64,000 bases of DNA from assembly GCA_016938735.1 (NCBI GenBank), contig JAFGUB010000007.1:1-64000 (forward strand), in the 5' to 3' direction. Below the pieces are notes generated by a model, which was not told the origin of the DNA, did no database searches, and was given only the letters and a program-made list of their open reading frames with translations. Positions within the stretch are counted from its first letter, which is position 1, and each line of letters starts with the position of its first letter. Positions 1 to 11,623 of this stretch are shown here, piece by piece. Source of the DNA: Campylobacterales bacterium (GTDB taxonomy: Bacteria > Campylobacterota > Campylobacteria > Campylobacterales > Sulfurimonadaceae). The translations under genes were made by a program, and so were the position numbers.

Positions 1-93
1 GATGATATTACCACTGCTGATGAAATGTACAAAGAGGCAGATGACCTACTGTATAAAGCAAAGGATAATGGAAGAAATCGTCTTGAAGTTTAA
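1..93 (+). CDS. C-terminal end of a GGDEF (diguanylate cyclase) protein, cut by window edge
   Basis: Only the last 30 codons are present. They contain the usual GGDEF-domain tail: an alpha helix with 'ADDLLYKAKDNGRNRLEV' just before the stop, in which the YKAK.GRNR pattern is the conserved end of the fold. The active-site GGDEF motif would lie upstream of the window, so activity cannot be judged. The 134 bases up to the next gene are AT-rich and show no gene. Confidence 0.8.
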   Translation, partial: DDITTADEMYKEADDLLYKAKDNGRNRLEV

Positions 94-227
94 AACCAAA
101 AAGAAGATTTTTGTTACTTTGCTAGGGATGAGATAGCATAAGATAAATGAACACTTTAGTAAAACTAAAAGTCTATGAAGCTAATTATATCCTTTTGTGA
201 AATGAAACTTTTGTATCTACTGTACGT

Positions 228-1634
228 TTAAATCCGTATCTTCTGCCATTGGCGTGATTCAAACACCTTCCAAAAGAGTGCCCCCTTTATAAACGTTTCG
301 ACCGTCATAATCACAAAGATCGCCATCAGCGGCCACCCCATCCACAGCGCGAAAAAGGAGGGCACGACGCGTAAGAACCATAGTGAAAGTACATTGATCA
401 TCATGACGCTCTTCGTCGCCCCCGCACCACGCAGCGCGCCGCCTAGTACGAAGGTAAGCGCCAGCGGCACCTGCGAGATTCCCACAAGCTGCAGGTACAG
501 CGACGCCGCTTCGACGGTTTCGGGATCGGTAGTAAAAGGGGCGCACAACCATTGCGGCCATACAACCATGATCACTCCCACGCTTCCCATGAACCAGACC
601 GAGAGCCACGCGCTGTATCGACCCGATCGATAAGCCAGTTCGGGGTTTTTCGCCCCGAGGTTCTGACCCACCAGTGCCATCGCCGCGACACTAAAACCAA
701 AACCGGGCATAAAGGCGATCCCCTCAATGCGCAGTCCCACTTGATACCCAGCCAGCGCCGCGGTGCCGTATTGGGTGATGATCATCACAAAGAGTAAAAA
801 CGTAGCGACGGTGATCAGCCGCTCAAGCGCGCTGGAGCTTCCAAGACGGAAGGCTTTTTTGAGATCCGTCAAACGGATAACGGGCATGAAGCGCAATACG
901 CCACTGCTGTAAAAGAGCAGTATGGCATAGACGATGACGTTAAAGGCGTAGGCGATTAGTGTTGCCACAGCCGCTCCGGCGATCCCCATCGCCTCGAATC
1001 CCCCATGCCCAAAAATCAGCAGGTAATTGAGCAGTGCGTTGATGAGCGCCGAGACCACTTTGATGTAGAGCGAACTTTTGGTATCCCCCGCCGCCGAGAG
1101 GGCATTGAAGAAAAGTGAATCGAAAAAGATGAGTATCGCGCCCGCGCAGATCAGTGAGAAGTAGGCATCGCCTTGTGCGACCACATCTTCACCCGCGTCC
1201 ATCCAGATATAGAAGTGATCCGCTCCAAAGTAGCCACCAATGCCCACAGGTATGGAGAGCAGCGCGGAAAACCCCAGAAGCGAAAAGAGCAGGGCGGATG
1301 CCCGGTTGCGTCTTTGCTGGCCGATATAGCGCGAAATCACAGTGTTGCCCCCGACAACAATCAGCGTCATCATCACATTGAGCACCATCATAAACTGCAT
1401 ACTCATCCCCACGGCGGCCAGCGCCGCGATGCCAAGTGATCCGACCATCAGCATGTCAATGAGAATCTGGAGGATGTCGATGAGATGCTTCAGTGCCGCG
1501 GGCAGGGCCAGACGCAGCACCTCACGGGAATGAGTGGAGGGCTTCACGGTACGGCTATCCTTTTGTTCGAGACGCTGTTTTGTTCTTAATATCGTAGAAG
1601 ATGCCAGAGTATTGGCACGAAAATACGAAAGCAT
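228..1634 (-). CDS. MATE family multidrug/Na+ antiporter
   Basis: A polytopic inner-membrane protein of 468 residues with about twelve hydrophobic segments, the usual length of MATE exporters, which expel cationic drugs in exchange for Na+ or H+. The first half has the family pattern of a helix-rich start (LALPAALKHLIDILQILIDMLMVG), and the second half repeats it around GYQVGLRIEGIAFMPGFGF. I chose the ATG at 1634 because AGGAG stands about eight bases ahead of it; the upstream extension to 1730 has no ribosome site and does not look like protein. It stands alone with no operon partner. The substrate cannot be read from sequence. Confidence 0.88.
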   Translation of the reverse strand: MLSYFRANTLASSTILRTKQRLEQKDSRTVKPSTHSREVLRLALPAALKHLIDILQILIDMLMVGSLGIAALAAVGMSMQFMMVLNVMMTLIVVGGNTVISRYIGQQRRNRASALLFSLLGFSALLSIPVGIGGYFGADHFYIWMDAGEDVVAQGDAYFSLICAGAILIFFDSLFFNALSAAGDTKSSLYIKVVSALINALLNYLLIFGHGGFEAMGIAGAAVATLIAYAFNVIVYAILLFYSSGVLRFMPVIRLTDLKKAFRLGSSSALERLITVATFLLFVMIITQYGTAALAGYQVGLRIEGIAFMPGFGFSVAAMALVGQNLGAKNPELAYRSGRYSAWLSVWFMGSVGVIMVVWPQWLCAPFTTDPETVEAASLYLQLVGISQVPLALTFVLGGALRGAGATKSVMMINVLSLWFLRVVPSFFALWMGWPLMAIFVIMTVETFIKGALFWKVFESRQWQKIRI

Positions 1635-1735
1635 CGAGCTACTCCTGCTGGAATATTGTTGGCATTGTATCCATATAAAAATTCCCTTGAGGAGTAGACG
1701 GGGTTTCAAATCGAAAAGGGGCACCACCAAAAACT

Positions 1736-2043
1736 AAAAAAGGGATCAGTCAACTCAGCAAACCCGAAAAACTCTATCTGAACAACACCAGCATTTTTAT
1801 ACCTTCGCCACGGAATCTAAAATCGGTACTATCAGAGAGACATTTTTGGTCTCCCAGCTCAGACACCTGTACACCATAGAGATTTCAGAACAAGGAGATT
1901 TTCTTATTGTAGGTACCTACACGCTCGAGGTGGGAGGGTAGAGCAAATCGTTTCGCCAAATTCAAGATGTACCAAACTCTTACCTGGTGATTGATACGGA
2001 CAGCACCGAGAATCGGTACAAAATACCCCTCTGGCTTTGCGCT
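1736..2043 (+). pseudogene. Remnant of an AAA ATPase with DUF4143 (3' end only)
   Basis: Translation of this stretch gives the C-terminal part of the AAA_14/DUF4143 ATPase family: LSKPEKLYLNNTSIF, then in another frame FATESKIGTIRETFLVSQL, GDFLIVGTYTLEVGG, a TAG, and SKSFRQIQDVPNSYLVID followed by TENRYKIPLWL. Two lesions are visible: one missing T in the T-run at 1794-1799 shifts the frame, and TAG at 1939-1941 stands where the family has a lysine. The N-terminal P-loop half is absent. These ATPases are common accessory genes of unclear role. This accounts for the otherwise empty gap between the neighbouring genes. Confidence 0.75.
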
Positions 2044-2109
2044 ACAGCGCCAAAGGGGATAATGAGACCAAAGCCGTCCATCTGCTCCATGCTTAACCGG
2101 AGTGTCTCG

Positions 2110-2958
2110 TTAGCCGATACGAACGCGGCACTCCAGACTCAAACGCTCAGAGGGCGCAAGCGTGCGCGCATCCTCTTGGGCGTTGGCGCACTCTATGCAG
2201 AGCATCTTTTGATAGTCCGAAGGGCACATACCGCTTGTGGTGGCGCTTTTTGCCTTCCACGGGTTCCAGATGACCGCGCTTTGAGAGTTGAGGGCGTCTA
2301 TCTCGATACGGTGCAGACCGTCAAAAAGTTTCAGCGGCCACTGCATGGGGACGTAGACGCGGTCAACTTCTTCGCCGATGCGCAGCGGCTGATGTGTCCC
2401 TTTTTGGCGCGTGCGTGTCAGGTTGTCGAAATACTCCGCACCCTCTAGCCCTTCGATCTGCACCCGCTCAATCGCATCAACACAAAAGTAGCTGTGCAGC
2501 GCTTGTGAGAGTACCATTGGGCGCGGGCTTCGGTTGTGCGTCTCTAGCCGCATCTGCAGCGTTTCGCCGATGCTTACATGTAAGCAAAGAGTAAAGTCAA
2601 AATCCCACAAAGCGCGGGTGGCGTCGCTGCTTTGGATGGTGAGCGTGACGCGGCTGAGTGACGCGCTCTCGTCGCAAAACGTATGCAGCTGCCATAGCGC
2701 CGTGCGCACGAAGCCGTGCTGGGGCAGGGCGGGGTTGCTTGGGTGCGGCCCGAACCACGGCCAGCAGATCGGCACGCCGCCGCGTATCGCCTTGCCCGCT
2801 TCAAAAGGGCTGCAGGCACTCACCCATAGCAGCGGCGTTTCGCCCTTACGCGCATAGTGGTAGAGGTGCGCACCTTGCAAGGCGATGCGGGCCGTGGCGG
2901 CGTCGTTGGTGATCTCCAGAAATTCAAAACCGTTTTCAAGGCGTTTACATGTAAGCAT
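2110..2958 (-). CDS. D-hexose-6-phosphate mutarotase (YeaD-like aldose 1-epimerase)
   Basis: A cytosolic beta-sandwich protein of 282 residues that would interconvert the alpha and beta anomers of glucose-6-phosphate or related sugar phosphates. Family signatures include GGVPICWPWFGPH and PQHGFVR near residues 60-85 and the histidine of LHSYF near residue 155. Its start lies within the last codons of the HAD phosphatase gene (14-base overlap), so the two are cotranscribed and probably handle sugar phosphates together. The palindrome TTACATGTAA occurs at the very start (MLTCKRL) and again near residue 127. Confidence 0.85.
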   Translation of the reverse strand: MLTCKRLENGFEFLEITNDAATARIALQGAHLYHYARKGETPLLWVSACSPFEAGKAIRGGVPICWPWFGPHPSNPALPQHGFVRTALWQLHTFCDESASLSRVTLTIQSSDATRALWDFDFTLCLHVSIGETLQMRLETHNRSPRPMVLSQALHSYFCVDAIERVQIEGLEGAEYFDNLTRTRQKGTHQPLRIGEEVDRVYVPMQWPLKLFDGLHRIEIDALNSQSAVIWNPWKAKSATTSGMCPSDYQKMLCIECANAQEDARTLAPSERLSLECRVRIG

Positions 2959-3772
2959 GAGCGTGCTCCTCTAAGTAGCGTGCGACGGCGTCTTCGTCGT
3001 TGGTGTGCTCAAGCACCACGTGGGCGCGGCGCTTGAGCTCCTCGTGGGCGTTGGCCACCGCGACCGCGACGTCGGCGTAGGCAAACATCCCCAGATCGTT
3101 GAGGTTGTCGCCAAAGACACTCAAATGGCGTGCGTCGTAGTGCTGCAGTACGTGCGCGATGCCGTGCGCTTTGTCGGCGTTTGGCGGTAAGACGGCCAGA
3201 AAGTAGCAACCGTTATAGGCTTCGGGAGCCAGCGTCATGCGCAGTGCGTCGCCTAGATGTGCTTTGAGTTCGGCTTCGAGGGCGCGCAGCGGTGCCTCTT
3301 GACCCATATAGACCAGCTTAAACTCCGATCCACCGGCGCGAAGGGCGTCGTGGCATTCGAGGTGATCGTCTGCATCGTAATGGCGCAGTACGGCGCGTTG
3401 GTCGTCATTGAGGATTTTAGGATAGATGAAGCGTTCGTGCAAGCCTTGTTTGCCCAAAGCCAAGATAAAAGGCCAAATCCCCAAACGCCCCCCGATCGCG
3501 ATCACTTCATCGGATAGCTCTTGCACCATGAAGCAGGTGTGTAGGATCTCGCCTTGCACGGTGGCGATGAGGGCACCGTCAAGCAAAATCATCGGCGCGT
3601 CGATCCGCACCCCCTCTAAAAACTGCATCGTCTTTTTGTAGGTACGCGCCGTGGCGATCCCCATTACCGCCTCTTTATGTCGGTGGTTCCAGATGCTTTT
3701 GGTGTAGGCGCTTAGGCTCAGATCGGTGCGCAAAAAGGTGTGGTCAAGGTCGGTGATGAAGATCTTTTTCAT
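2945..3772 (-). CDS. HAD superfamily (Cof-type) sugar-phosphate phosphatase
   Basis: A soluble hydrolase of 275 residues. Motif I is DLDHTFL near residues 7-13 (nucleophile and acid/base aspartates), motif II is the TART serine/threonine near residue 41, and motif IV is GDNLNDLGMF near residue 217; the cap between motifs II and III is of the Cof (C2) type. Such enzymes dephosphorylate hexose phosphates and similar small molecules, but the substrate is not readable. The last codons are Tyr-Met-stop read from a TTACATGTAA palindrome, and the same bases start the downstream mutarotase gene. Confidence 0.85.
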   Translation of the reverse strand: MKKIFITDLDHTFLRTDLSLSAYTKSIWNHRHKEAVMGIATARTYKKTMQFLEGVRIDAPMILLDGALIATVQGEILHTCFMVQELSDEVIAIGGRLGIWPFILALGKQGLHERFIYPKILNDDQRAVLRHYDADDHLECHDALRAGGSEFKLVYMGQEAPLRALEAELKAHLGDALRMTLAPEAYNGCYFLAVLPPNADKAHGIAHVLQHYDARHLSVFGDNLNDLGMFAYADVAVAVANAHEELKRRAHVVLEHTNDEDAVARYLEEHAHAYM

Positions 3773-3848
3773 GGTGACAGTGTAATCAAAAAGTGGTCAA
3801 AGTGAAAGATTTTTCTACATGTAAGCCCCGAATCACTACAATGACGCC

Positions 3849-4088
3849 ATGCTTTTTTCAGAACCCGGACGCGACCTTTCGCACAGCGCCATCATGTTTG
3901 ACCATCTCAGTCTTGAGGCGAAGCTGCAGGCTTTAGAGTTTATGAAGGTGACGACCCCTTATGAGCTGCATTGGGATGTGATCCCCCTCGCGCAACTTCC
4001 CGGCGGCACCATCGGCGATTACACGCAAGCAGAGATCGACCTACAAGCATTAACGCAGCTTGGCTGCTACCGACGGATTCTTTTTTGA
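3849..4088 (+). CDS. Small hypothetical protein
   Basis: I do not recognise this 79-residue product. It has no membrane segment or signal peptide; the central part (SLEAKLQALEFMKVTTPYELHWDVIPLAQL) is plausible as a helix followed by strands. There is no good ribosome site before the first ATG, and a second ATG at 3894 could be the true start. It lies between two recognisable genes and reads in the direction of the ATPase gene downstream. Confidence 0.4.
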   Translation: MLFSEPGRDLSHSAIMFDHLSLEAKLQALEFMKVTTPYELHWDVIPLAQLPGGTIGDYTQAEIDLQALTQLGCYRRILF

Positions 4089-4132
4089 TATACTTACAAA
4101 CTTTACACAAATTTCAACACAACGGATAGCCC

Positions 4133-4852
4133 ATGGAAAGTATGCTTGGACACTACAAAAACAGTATCGCAAGACTTAAACTCGAAGAGCGTTACCTTTA
4201 TCAAAATACCCTGATTCTTGGCCAAGAGGGGGTCGGTAAAACCCATCTGGCCAGCAAAATTCGCAACTATGTGATTGCAAACGACATTCCGACGCTTTAT
4301 CTCGATTTCTCTGATCCAGAAGTGGAGATGATCGAAGAGCGCTACAAAGACAGCCATTTCAACTATATCCGCTTTGAAGAGTCTGAGGCGTTTGACGCTA
4401 CGTTTGAAGCCCTGATCGCAGCGCGCAAACACATCTATATGGCGGTTAATCCCAACTATTTCGCGACCAAACGTGACATCAAAAGCCGCCTCACCCACAC
4501 GATCCAAAAGCGCGAGCTACTTGATAACTACTACTACTTCTTCCACGAAATCGCCTGTCTCAACGCCTTTTACACCCGTTTCGAAGACTTTTTGCTCTAC
4601 ATGCTGGGGCTGCTCAATCTCAAAAAGTACGGCTTCACGCTTCTCTCGCAGCCGCATGAGACTTTTGAAGACCCTAAGCTAAAGCTGCTCTTTACCTTCT
4701 TGTTTGTCGGGCGCTGCTCGAATGCCGACTACTTCAATACCTCAGAGCTCAAAAACTTGGCGCGACACCACTATCTGCATCAGATGCGTATGGACAACAA
4801 ATCGCTGCTGTTTAACATGATCAAGACCGATCTGGTCATTATTGACGCGTAA
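4133..4852 (+). CDS. P-loop ATPase of unknown function
   Basis: A soluble protein of 239 residues with a Walker A motif GQEGVGKTHLA at about residues 29-39 and a following strand (TLYLDFSDPEVEM) that may serve as Walker B. The C-terminal half is helical and rich in aromatic residues (YYYFFHEIACLNAFYTRFEDF). This looks like an AAA-type or STAND-like ATPase, but I cannot assign a family. The sensor kinase gene follows after 14 bases, so the two may be cotranscribed. Confidence 0.6.
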   Translation: MESMLGHYKNSIARLKLEERYLYQNTLILGQEGVGKTHLASKIRNYVIANDIPTLYLDFSDPEVEMIEERYKDSHFNYIRFEESEAFDATFEALIAARKHIYMAVNPNYFATKRDIKSRLTHTIQKRELLDNYYYFFHEIACLNAFYTRFEDFLLYMLGLLNLKKYGFTLLSQPHETFEDPKLKLLFTFLFVGRCSNADYFNTSELKNLARHHYLHQMRMDNKSLLFNMIKTDLVIIDA

Positions 4853-4866
4853 GCGTTTGAACTTAC

Positions 4867-7352
<2,486 letters not shown>

Positions 7353-7446
7353 TTAGCGAAATCGGTGCGGTAGGCCAAAGGCAAGAGCTCTTCATTGACG
7401 AACATGGTACAATCACGCTTTCCAACCCGACACAAAGGCGGATCGC

Positions 7447-8856
7447 ATGAAAAAAATTCTGATCATTGCCGACGGCATTATCGGTGCGCACTTTATCGAC
7501 CGTGTCATTGCCACCCACAGCAGCGAAAACGTCTACCATATCATCGAACCCAAAGAGCGGCACCATCCCGCTGCAAACCCTTCGCGCTTTAGCTTTCACA
7601 GCTTCGATCCGACCAGTTTTTACAAGATCTCCGATCTGCTCAAGCGAGAGTTCGTGCAGGTGATCATCACCATGCAGTCGCGCCCCGACATCGAAAATAC
7701 GATCAAAAATATCCGTACATGTAACCAAACCCTGCGCATTATCGTGCTTGATCAGTTCGATATGGAGCGCGAGGATAAATACACCCACTATATCAATGCC
7801 AACGAGCTGCTCGCTTCGCGCCTCATCGACTATCTGCCCAATGTCCCCGTCATCGCCCAAAATGTCGGCAAAGGGGAGGGGGAGATCATGGAGGTGCTGG
7901 TTCCTTTTGCCAGCTCCTTTGTTTACCGCCATATCGGGGTGATTGAGCAGAAAAATTGGCGCATCGTCGCCATCTACCGCAACAACGAGCTGAAACTCCC
8001 CACCCCGCGCACCATGATTCACCCCAACGATCTATTACTGCTCGTGGGTGAGCCTTCGGTGCTCAAGTCGGTCTACCGCACCATCAAGCGGGAGCTGGGG
8101 CAGTTTCCCGCACCCTTCGGTACGAACCTGTATTGCTTTATCGATATGGACTGCGACGATCCCGATGGGATCATAGAGCTGGTACAAAAGGCGCTCTATC
8201 TTAACAGCAGGTTTGCCTCATACGCTTTGATCATCAAGGTGATCAACCCCGGAAATATCGATCTGCTCTGGCAGATCAAGGAGTGTTCCGAGTCGAATGT
8301 GCATATCGATATCTGCTATCGAAAGCGACCTGCACAAGAGGTGATATTGGAGGATATGAAGCGCTATCACGTCGGTTTGCTGATCGTGTCGCGCCGCTTG
8401 TTCGCGCAACAGAAGATGCGCCGCGTGCTCTATGAGTGCAACGTGCCGGTGCTTAAACTATCCGAAAAATCCTTGAACGATCTTAACAATGTGGTGATGA
8501 TACTCGGCGGCAACCGGGATTTTGAGCGGGTTTCGACGACGATTTTTGACATCTCCGAGCAGATGGGCTACAACATGGAGCTGGTGAACTACACCCATGA
8601 GTTCCAGCAGGAGAAGGCGCAGGTGGTGGAGCATATTCGCTCGCTCGCCACCATCTTTTCGCGCAGCATCAAGGTCACCGAGCTTGCCGAAAACCCCATC
8701 CGCGCCCTCTCCAAGCGTGATAATTTTCTGCAGTGCCTCCCCTTTCACGAAAAGATGGTCCCCACCGATTGGCTCGCCTTTGCCTCTATCGATACCGAAC
8801 GGCTCTATATGAAGCTAGACGGCTATCATCAGATTTTTATTCCGGTGCGAATCTAG
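7447..8856 (+). CDS. COG3400-family protein with TrkA-like RCK_C domain
   Basis: A 469-residue cytosolic protein. The N-terminal 120 residues form a Rossmann-like fold (KKILIIADGIIGAHFIDRVI) resembling a TrkA NAD-binding domain; an RCK_C-like domain follows around residues 140-210 (EIMEVLVPFASSFVYRHIGV), and the C-terminal half resembles universal-stress-type folds. Family members sit between tgt and aroB in Helicobacter-type genomes, as here. A role in gating a potassium transporter or a ligand-sensing regulatory role is possible, but no transporter gene is adjacent. Confidence 0.75.
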   Translation: MKKILIIADGIIGAHFIDRVIATHSSENVYHIIEPKERHHPAANPSRFSFHSFDPTSFYKISDLLKREFVQVIITMQSRPDIENTIKNIRTCNQTLRIIVLDQFDMEREDKYTHYINANELLASRLIDYLPNVPVIAQNVGKGEGEIMEVLVPFASSFVYRHIGVIEQKNWRIVAIYRNNELKLPTPRTMIHPNDLLLLVGEPSVLKSVYRTIKRELGQFPAPFGTNLYCFIDMDCDDPDGIIELVQKALYLNSRFASYALIIKVINPGNIDLLWQIKECSESNVHIDICYRKRPAQEVILEDMKRYHVGLLIVSRRLFAQQKMRRVLYECNVPVLKLSEKSLNDLNNVVMILGGNRDFERVSTTIFDISEQMGYNMELVNYTHEFQQEKAQVVEHIRSLATIFSRSIKVTELAENPIRALSKRDNFLQCLPFHEKMVPTDWLAFASIDTERLYMKLDGYHQIFIPVRI

Positions 8857-8865
8857 CCCTGTTTA

Positions 8866-8880
8866 CGCCTTTTTAAGGCG
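8866..8880. other. Small hairpin between the COG3400 gene and aroB
   Basis: CGCCTT and AAGGCG form a perfect six-base stem with a TTT loop just after the upstream stop codon. A T-run occurs only about 20 bases further on, so it would be a weak terminator at best. Confidence 0.3.
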
Positions 8881-8929
8881 CTACTAAGTATTATTAACCC
8901 AACTTTTTTTATCAAAGATTCTTATTCCC

Positions 8930-9979
8930 ATGATACTCGACATTGCACTCAAACACGAAGTTGACAACAGTTATTGCGTCCATATCGACGCGCTTCCCGC
9001 GCTCCGCTTCAAAGGCAAGGTGGCCATCGTTACCAACCCCAAAGTTGCAGGGCTGCATCTGGCTTATCTGCTCTCACGGCTCAGCAGCGACGAGTGCTAC
9101 GTTATTACTGTGCCTGACGGCGAGCAGCACAAGAGCCTGCAGACTGTCGAGTATATTTTAGACCGCCTCTTCGAGCATCGCTTCAACCGCAAATCGCTGC
9201 TCATCGCCTTTGGCGGCGGGGTGATCGGCGATATGAGCGGTTTTGCGGCGGGGATCTATCAGCGCGGTATCGACTTTGTGCAGATCCCCACCACGCTGCT
9301 CTCGCAAGTCGATGCGAGCGTCGGCGGCAAGACGGGCATCAACAACCGCTTCGGCAAAAATCTTGTCGGACTTTTTCATCAGCCCAAAGCGGTCTATATC
9401 GATCCGCACTTTCTCTCGACGCTGCCTAAGCGCGAGTTCGCCGCAGGGGTGGCCGAGATCGTCAAGATGGCCGTGACCTTCGATGCGGCTTTCTTTGAGT
9501 GGCTGGAAACGCATGAGCTAAGCGACCCAGAGCATCTTAAAACGGCGATTGAAAAAGCGGTGCAAACCAAAGCCTCCGTCGTTGCTCAGGATGAGAAAGA
9601 GCGGGGGCTACGCGCCGCGCTCAATTACGGTCACACCTTCGGCCACGTCATCGAAAACGAGACTGCTTACACCCGCTATCTGCACGGCGAAACGGTGGCC
9701 ATCGGTATGGTGATGGCCAATGAGGTGGCGTGTGCGCTGGGGATGATGACGCCTCATGAGGCCGTGCGCGTCAAAGCCCTGCTGGAACACTACGGCCTAC
9801 CCGTAACGTACGGCATCAAAGACGTTGATGCCTTTTACGACGCCTTTTTTCTGGATAAAAAGAGCAATGACCGCTCCATCACGTTTATCATCCCCCAAAG
9901 TATCGGCGGGGTTGCGCTGCGCGACGATATCGACGCGGCGCTCATCAAGGGCGTGCTTGCACGCTACGGCGAGGCATAA
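8930..9979 (+). CDS. aroB: 3-dehydroquinate synthase
   Basis: The 349-residue NAD- and zinc-dependent enzyme makes 3-dehydroquinate from DAHP, step two of the shikimate pathway. Conserved blocks are FGGGVIGDMSGFAAGIYQRG near residue 88, IPTTLLSQVDASVGGKTGIN near residue 120 and the zinc-ligand region LNYGHTFGHVIE near residue 232. It starts the forward gene run; the next gene begins directly after its stop codon, so translation is likely coupled. Confidence 0.97.
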   Translation: MILDIALKHEVDNSYCVHIDALPALRFKGKVAIVTNPKVAGLHLAYLLSRLSSDECYVITVPDGEQHKSLQTVEYILDRLFEHRFNRKSLLIAFGGGVIGDMSGFAAGIYQRGIDFVQIPTTLLSQVDASVGGKTGINNRFGKNLVGLFHQPKAVYIDPHFLSTLPKREFAAGVAEIVKMAVTFDAAFFEWLETHELSDPEHLKTAIEKAVQTKASVVAQDEKERGLRAALNYGHTFGHVIENETAYTRYLHGETVAIGMVMANEVACALGMMTPHEAVRVKALLEHYGLPVTYGIKDVDAFYDAFFLDKKSNDRSITFIIPQSIGGVALRDDIDAALIKGVLARYGEA

Positions 9980-11623
9980 ATGCGTCTGTGGCTGATGATC
10001 GCGGCGCTTTGTTCGCTGCTTTGGGCACAAACGCCCGAGATCAACGCGAGCGAACAAGCACTCCTCGAGCTGGCGCAAAAAGCCGAGGAAGAACGCATGG
10101 CGCAGGAGCTCAAAGAGGAGCAGCGCCGCCAACTCACGACCGATCTGCAGCGCACCGACGAGGTGCTCGCACGCCAAAGCGTCTGGCAAAACAGCTACGG
10201 CTCTTACCTCAAATACCACGACGTCAAAAACCGTCTGGAGAAGATTCAAAAAGAGATCAAAGCCCTCTCAAAAGTGCGCAAAAACAGCGAAGAGCGGGAG
10301 CAGTACGACTTTTTGGTCAATAAAGAGCTGATCTTGCAAGATCAGCTCACCTTGCTCAAAGACCACGCCGACGCCCCTTTTGCGACCCTGCTCAAACCCG
10401 AAGAGATCGAAACAGTGCCTGATATCAGCAACCCTTTTGATATTTTTACGGGGATTTCGTTTAAAAAGCGGCTCGACAGTGTTCACAGCGACTATGTTGG
10501 ACGCGGCAAAGAGCTGCGGATGCTCACAAGCGCACTGAATGATCGCAAGAAGAGTCTGGAAGCTTTGCAGGCCATAGATGAGAATGCGTCTCGTTATGCG
10601 GATGAGCTCTCAGCCGTCGGCAAGAAGCTGCAGCACTTTGAAAACGGCTTAGAGACCCACAAAGCGACCGGCGAACTCTACAAAAAACGCATGGACGAGA
10701 TGGAGTTACATGTAGACAAAGAGATCAAGAAGCAAGGCGTCAAGCTGCTCAATCTGGGCACCACGATTCTGGTGCTGCTGGTGGTCTTTTTTGTGCTTAA
10801 GTACATCATCAAGCGCTACATCACCGACAATGAGCGCTTCTACATGGCCAACAAGATCATCACCTTCGTGAACATCACGCTCATCCTGCTCATCATCTTT
10901 TTCACCTACATCGACAAGGTGGGCTATCTGGTGACGGTGCTTGGTTTCGCCTCAGCCGGTATCGCCATCGCGATGCGCGACTGGTTTATGAGCATTTTGG
11001 GGTGGCTGGTGATCGTCTTTGGCGGCTCCATCCATGTCGGCGATCGTATCCGCGTTGAAAAAGACGGCATGGTGTATGTGGGTGATGTACTCGATATCTC
11101 GCTGCTGCGCATCACGCTGCTTGAAGATGTTACCCTCACCTCCTATGAGATCAACCGCCGCGCGGGGCGGATCATCTTTGTGCCCAACAACTACGTCTTT
11201 ACGATGATGATCGCCAACTACTCCCACCATGCGCTCAAAACCGTCTGGGACGGGATCGACATCACCATCACTTTTGATTCCAACCACAAAAAAGCGGCCC
11301 ATCTGGCCAAAGAGATTACCCGAAAATACGCCAAAGGCTACACCGACATCACCCGCAAGCAGCTCAACAAACTGCGATCGAGCTACAACCTCAAAAACTC
11401 CAACGTGGAGCCGCGCATCTTCGTCTTTATCAAGGAGAACGGGCTGTGTATCAGCAGTTGGTACCTCACCAACGCCTACGCGACGCTGACCCTGCGCAGC
11501 GCCATCTCCGCCGAGATCGTCGATGCCTTCAATGCCGAAGCGGACATCACCATCGCCTATCCGACCCAGCGCTTACATGTACAGCGTGAACGCTCCATGC
11601 CAAGCCAAGGAGAGGTGGTGTGA
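9980..11623 (+). CDS. MscS-family mechanosensitive ion channel with periplasmic coiled coil
   Basis: The 547-residue protein has a signal peptide (residues 1-17), then about 230 residues of charged helical coiled coil predicted to lie in the periplasm, then hydrophobic segments near 250-270 and 290-312 and the MscS pore helix (LVTVLGFASAGIAIAMRDWFMSILG, near residues 315-340). The beta domain has the family block GGSIHVGDRIRVEKDG. It would open when membrane tension rises and release solutes. Length is typical of extended MscS relatives. Its stop overlaps the next gene's GTG by four bases. Confidence 0.9.
   Translation: MRLWLMIAALCSLLWAQTPEINASEQALLELAQKAEEERMAQELKEEQRRQLTTDLQRTDEVLARQSVWQNSYGSYLKYHDVKNRLEKIQKEIKALSKVRKNSEEREQYDFLVNKELILQDQLTLLKDHADAPFATLLKPEEIETVPDISNPFDIFTGISFKKRLDSVHSDYVGRGKELRMLTSALNDRKKSLEALQAIDENASRYADELSAVGKKLQHFENGLETHKATGELYKKRMDEMELHVDKEIKKQGVKLLNLGTTILVLLVVFFVLKYIIKRYITDNERFYMANKIITFVNITLILLIIFFTYIDKVGYLVTVLGFASAGIAIAMRDWFMSILGWLVIVFGGSIHVGDRIRVEKDGMVYVGDVLDISLLRITLLEDVTLTSYEINRRAGRIIFVPNNYVFTMMIANYSHHALKTVWDGIDITITFDSNHKKAAHLAKEITRKYAKGYTDITRKQLNKLRSSYNLKNSNVEPRIFVFIKENGLCISSWYLTNAYATLTLRSAISAEIVDAFNAEADITIAYPTQRLHVQRERSMPSQGEVV

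Noticed and set aside
1987-2448. Forward open frame of 153 codons
   Set aside because: Its first part is the end of the DUF4143 remnant and the rest is antisense to the mutarotase gene.
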